NCBI RefSeq assembly: GCF_014647375.1
Contig: NZ_BMPB01000019.1
Span: forward strand, 18,684 to 82,683
Direction of reading: 5' to 3'
DNA from: Parabacteroides faecis
Lineage (GTDB): Bacteria > Bacteroidota > Bacteroidia > Bacteroidales > Tannerellaceae
Length of the DNA: 64,000 nucleotides
In this document: positions 61,871-64,000 of the stretch, in pieces
How the letters are laid out: each line of letters begins with the position of its first letter
How positions within the stretch are numbered: position 1 is the first letter of the stretch
Translations under genes and position numbers: made by a program
Notes under the pieces: model-generated
The model's database searches: none
Seen by the model: the letters and a program-made list of their open reading frames with translations, nothing else
What the model was told of the DNA's origin: nothing

Positions 61871-62769
61871 TGTTCTTCGATTTTTAGATGGTTGTTTTTC
61901 TGTTTTTTCGTTGTCAGTTGCAGGTACTCGTTCAAGTCCTTGCAACCGTCATAGAGGGAGGAACGGTCGGTGACACGTTCCCCGTATCGCATGGTAAGTG
62001 CGGCAAGCGTCCGCCGTCCGGCTTCGTCACGGTCGAGGAAGCAGCCGATGCGCCCGTATCCGTCCAGCAATCCCGCCGCCTTCTCCACGTTGGCGACTGA
62101 GTTCAGCACAAGACAGTCAGCGTTACCGGTTACACCAAGCGTCACGGCAGAGAGAAAGTCCATGAAGCCCTCGAACACGAGGCACTCGTCAGCCGGGATG
62201 TCATTCGCCTTTACCAGTGATACAGACTTCGGAGGTATGCAACCCTTGAAATATCGGCTTCTGACTTCATAGCCACCTGCCATGTTCGGAAAGCCAACGG
62301 CAAAATACCGTTTCCCACGCACACCGTAGTTCAAGCGGCAGCAGTGACGGGATGCGATGGCGTAAGGGATGCCCCGTTCCTCTAAATACTCCGTCAGCAG
62401 TGAGCGGAGCAGCGGAGCGACCTCCACATCCTCAAAAACGGATTCGGTCGGCTTCGAGAGATAGACGGGCTTTTCCCATCCGGCAACCGTCATATTGGCG
62501 GCTTCCGCTATGAACTTCGCTTGCTTCATGAAGTCATCGCTTTGCAGAAACTCCCCGGCAAGCGTGAAGATGTCGCCGCCCTTGCCCAAACCGAAGTCGT
62601 ACCAGAGCTGTTTCGCCACGTTCACACGGAAAGAGGATGTGCGCTCGCCCCTGTACGGGGCAAGATACCACAGCTCGTTACCGCTCCTTCTGACAGGCTC
62701 ATGCCCCAGCCGTGCGAGAAAATCCGCAAGCGGCATCCTTCTGACAGCATCTATTTCCGTCCTTTCCAT
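61867..62769 (-). CDS. traP: Conjugative transposon protein TraP (primase with Toprim domain)
   Basis: 300 residues from ATG 62769, 7 bp after the traO stop. The N-terminal part (ERTEIDAVRRMPLADFLARL; SSFRVNVAKQLWYDFGLGKG) has the shape of a CHC2-type primase domain but lacks the zinc-binding Cys/His set. The C-terminal Toprim domain runs from about 190 (CLVFEGFMDFLSAV) with the acidic DRDEAG near 260. It may prime the transferred strand in the recipient. The frame extends upstream to 62904, but this would overlap traO. Confidence 0.85.
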   Translation of the reverse strand: MERTEIDAVRRMPLADFLARLGHEPVRRSGNELWYLAPYRGERTSSFRVNVAKQLWYDFGLGKGGDIFTLAGEFLQSDDFMKQAKFIAEAANMTVAGWEKPVYLSKPTESVFEDVEVAPLLRSLLTEYLEERGIPYAIASRHCCRLNYGVRGKRYFAVGFPNMAGGYEVRSRYFKGCIPPKSVSLVKANDIPADECLVFEGFMDFLSAVTLGVTGNADCLVLNSVANVEKAAGLLDGYGRIGCFLDRDEAGRRTLAALTMRYGERVTDRSSLYDGCKDLNEYLQLTTKKQKNNHLKIEEQ

Positions 62770-62776
62770 GCCCGTG

Positions 62777-63352
62777 TCAGTTGATGATGAACTTGATACC
62801 GACCCCGAACTGCGTGTGGAACTTCCGTGTGTCGCCACCCCAAAGGCAACGCTCCCGCAGGTTGGCAAGCAGGGCGATACGGTCTGCCACGTAACACTCC
62901 ACATCGAGCGTCAGCGCACCGCCGTAGATGAAGGCGTCCCGGTCGTGCAGCGTGGAGCCGTCATGCAGCACCTTCTTCCCCCAATTTACCGCCTCATATC
63001 CGGCGAGAGCCGAAGCCCCGGCATAGACGAAAACAATCTTTCGGGCGTCCGACAGTATCTTGAAGTAATAGCCGCCCTCCGCCGTGAACTGCGCCACGGG
63101 TATCTTGGTGTCCTTGTAGGGATTGTTCTTCAACAGGTATTCGCCACCGAACACCCACTTGTTCCCCTTCTTCGTGTAGGTGGAGAGAGCCGCCCCGAAG
63201 CTGTACCCGCCGTCCTTGCCGCCGAGATTGAAGCCGTCCGCCATGTCCGCCCTCACCTCGATGCCCTGCATCTTCGGCAGACACCGCTGGGCGTGCGCCT
63301 GCCCTGTAAAAAGGGCAAGCGACGCGATGATTATTGCGATGTACTTTCTCAT
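62777..63352 (-). CDS. traO: Conjugative transposon protein TraO
   Basis: 191 residues. Signal peptide 1-21 (ends GQAHAQ). Then beta-strand-rich outer-membrane-like sequence (FNLGGKDGGYSFGAALSTYT; VFGGEYLLKNNPYKDTKIPV) ending in a typical barrel terminus (FGVGIKFIIN). It belongs to the TraO family, a structural part of the mating apparatus in the outer membrane. The traN stop is 3 bp upstream of its start. Confidence 0.88.
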   Translation of the reverse strand: MRKYIAIIIASLALFTGQAHAQRCLPKMQGIEVRADMADGFNLGGKDGGYSFGAALSTYTKKGNKWVFGGEYLLKNNPYKDTKIPVAQFTAEGGYYFKILSDARKIVFVYAGASALAGYEAVNWGKKVLHDGSTLHDRDAFIYGGALTLDVECYVADRIALLANLRERCLWGGDTRKFHTQFGVGIKFIIN

Positions 63353-63354
63353 GG

Positions 63355-64000
63355 TCAGCGTACTTGAAGTTCGTTGATGGTACCCGCGCGTACCAAATCC
63401 TCGTTCTCAATCACGAAGGACTGGTGACGGCCGCCGTTCTTCTCGTTCAATTCCACCACGAGGCACTTGTCATCGGGGATGGTGAACTTCGCCATCGTGA
63501 AGACCGTGCGCTCGCTCTTTTTGCCCGGCACGAGGGTGGCGTAGTTCTGCGCGCGGAGCGGCAGAATAATCTGCTCCTGCACGGCAGTACGCTTCGCAAC
63601 CTTCTTGTCCACGATTTTCCAAGTGATGTAGTCCACATCGAAAGGCACGTTGCTCTGGTTCTTTATCTCCGTGTGGAAATAAAGCAAGCCGTTGTGCGTG
63701 TAGATGCCTTTCAACAGGTATTGGATGCCGAAACGCTTGCAGCCGATATGCTTCACCTCGCGCTTGTTCTGTTTGTGGATGGACTTCATGATAAGGCGCA
63801 CCAGCATCGGGCTTTCGCTGCCCAGCTCTTTCAGATAGATTTCCTGCGCGTTGTTCGGGCGGTTCACCGTGCTGCCGTCATGGATGAAGTCGCACATCTC
63901 CACGTTGAGCAACAGCGGTTCGGCGGCGTACTTCACGTGTAGGCTAAGCACCCAGCGCCTTGCTGTATTTCTACAGTAGGTTTCCAAATACTCGCCTCCA
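63355..64000 (-). CDS. traN: Conjugative transposon protein TraN (DUF4138), 5' end off the right edge
   Basis: The last 214 residues or so; the frame is open through 64000. The DUF4138 core is seen (VEMCDFIHDGSTVNRPNNAQ; KRFGIQYLLKGIYTHNGLLY; NVPFDVDYITWKIVDKKVAK). A TTG near 63987 could be read as a start, but the frame continues upstream (GEYLETYCRN), and TraN is normally about 300 residues, so this is a truncated view of the gene. TraN is part of the mating channel, in the VirB9-like position. Confidence 0.88.
   Translation of the reverse strand, partial: GGEYLETYCRNTARRWVLSLHVKYAAEPLLLNVEMCDFIHDGSTVNRPNNAQEIYLKELGSESPMLVRLIMKSIHKQNKREVKHIGCKRFGIQYLLKGIYTHNGLLYFHTEIKNQSNVPFDVDYITWKIVDKKVAKRTAVQEQIILPLRAQNYATLVPGKKSERTVFTMAKFTIPDDKCLVVELNEKNGGRHQSFVIENEDLVRAGTINELQVR

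Larger units (their letters stand above)
55985..64000. mobile_element. One end of a CTnDOT-type integrative conjugative element
   Basis: From about 55.98 kb the sequence changes from chromosome-like genes to a set found only on Bacteroidales conjugative transposons: PcfK-like, PcfJ-like, DUF3873, an exported lysozyme, then traQ, traP, traO, traN in reverse. Base composition is higher in G+C than the flank. In CTnDOT the tra operon runs traA to traQ toward one end of the element; here it runs leftward, so the left terminus is in this window and integrase and mobilisation genes should lie to the right. The exact boundary is inferred from a candidate att decamer at 55985. Confidence 0.8.

Noticed and set aside
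1-64000. CRISPR array, rRNA, tRNA genes or transposase genes
   Set aside because: No regular spacer-repeat pattern, rRNA-like stretch, cloverleaf or transposase-like protein was found on either strand. The 22-bp repeats at 23.2 kb have no spacers.

Overview
The window is Bacteroidales DNA, most likely Bacteroides or Parabacteroides; I favour Parabacteroides but cannot prove it. The evidence is a SusC/SusD polysaccharide utilisation locus, exact matches to the Bacteroidetes -7 promoter motif TAnnTTTG upstream of many genes, little Shine-Dalgarno signal, and the conserved transfer genes of a CTnDOT-type conjugative transposon at the right end. No rRNA, tRNA, CRISPR array or insertion sequence was found.

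Layout. 1-13 kb: housekeeping and transport genes. These are a DUF5690 membrane protein (cut by the left edge), an HTH-like protein, a PiT phosphate transporter, an OprO/P-type porin with a perfect hairpin just before its start codon, a GH20 hexosaminidase, tcdA with an ABC ATPase and a sodium-coupled transporter, an orphan antitoxin-like gene overlapping a toxin remnant, an HhH protein and an AAA ATPase. 13-18 kb: a flavin reductase, an outer-membrane beta-barrel receptor, an AgcS symporter and an M16 peptidase. 18.4-23 kb: an AT-rich island with a MACPF lipoprotein, a small lipoprotein and a DUF3244 protein in one apparent operon, plus a membrane-spanning TPR/LuxR-type regulator. 23-33.5 kb: a block of 22-bp tandem repeats, a TerB-J protein, a sugar-phosphate isomerase, a PfkB kinase, a lipoprotein phosphatase, a DEAD-box helicase with a TTG start, a second GH20, and two peptidases (C69 and C1B).

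33.5-55.9 kb: a 22-kb carbohydrate locus, all on the minus strand. In transcription order it holds an MFS sugar porter, a DUF5107-TPR protein, a GH2, SusC, SusD, two more GH2 paralogues, a GH36 alpha-galactosidase and a GalM mutarotase. It looks like a complete capture, cleavage and uptake route for a galactose-containing glycan. No dedicated regulator lies next to it.

55.98-64 kb: one end of an integrative conjugative element. The terminus has an att-like decamer, short GTTACG repeats and two nested inverted repeats. A plus-strand accessory operon follows (small proteins, PcfK-like, PcfJ-like, DUF3873), converging on the minus-strand tra operon (traN, traO, traP, traQ, lysozyme), which continues past the right edge. 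Strong hairpin terminators separate the two converging units.

The best candidates for new biology are the MACPF operon with its putative partner lipoprotein and dedicated regulator, the hairpin-controlled porin leader next to the phosphate transporter, and the 22-bp tandem repeats at 23.2 kb.
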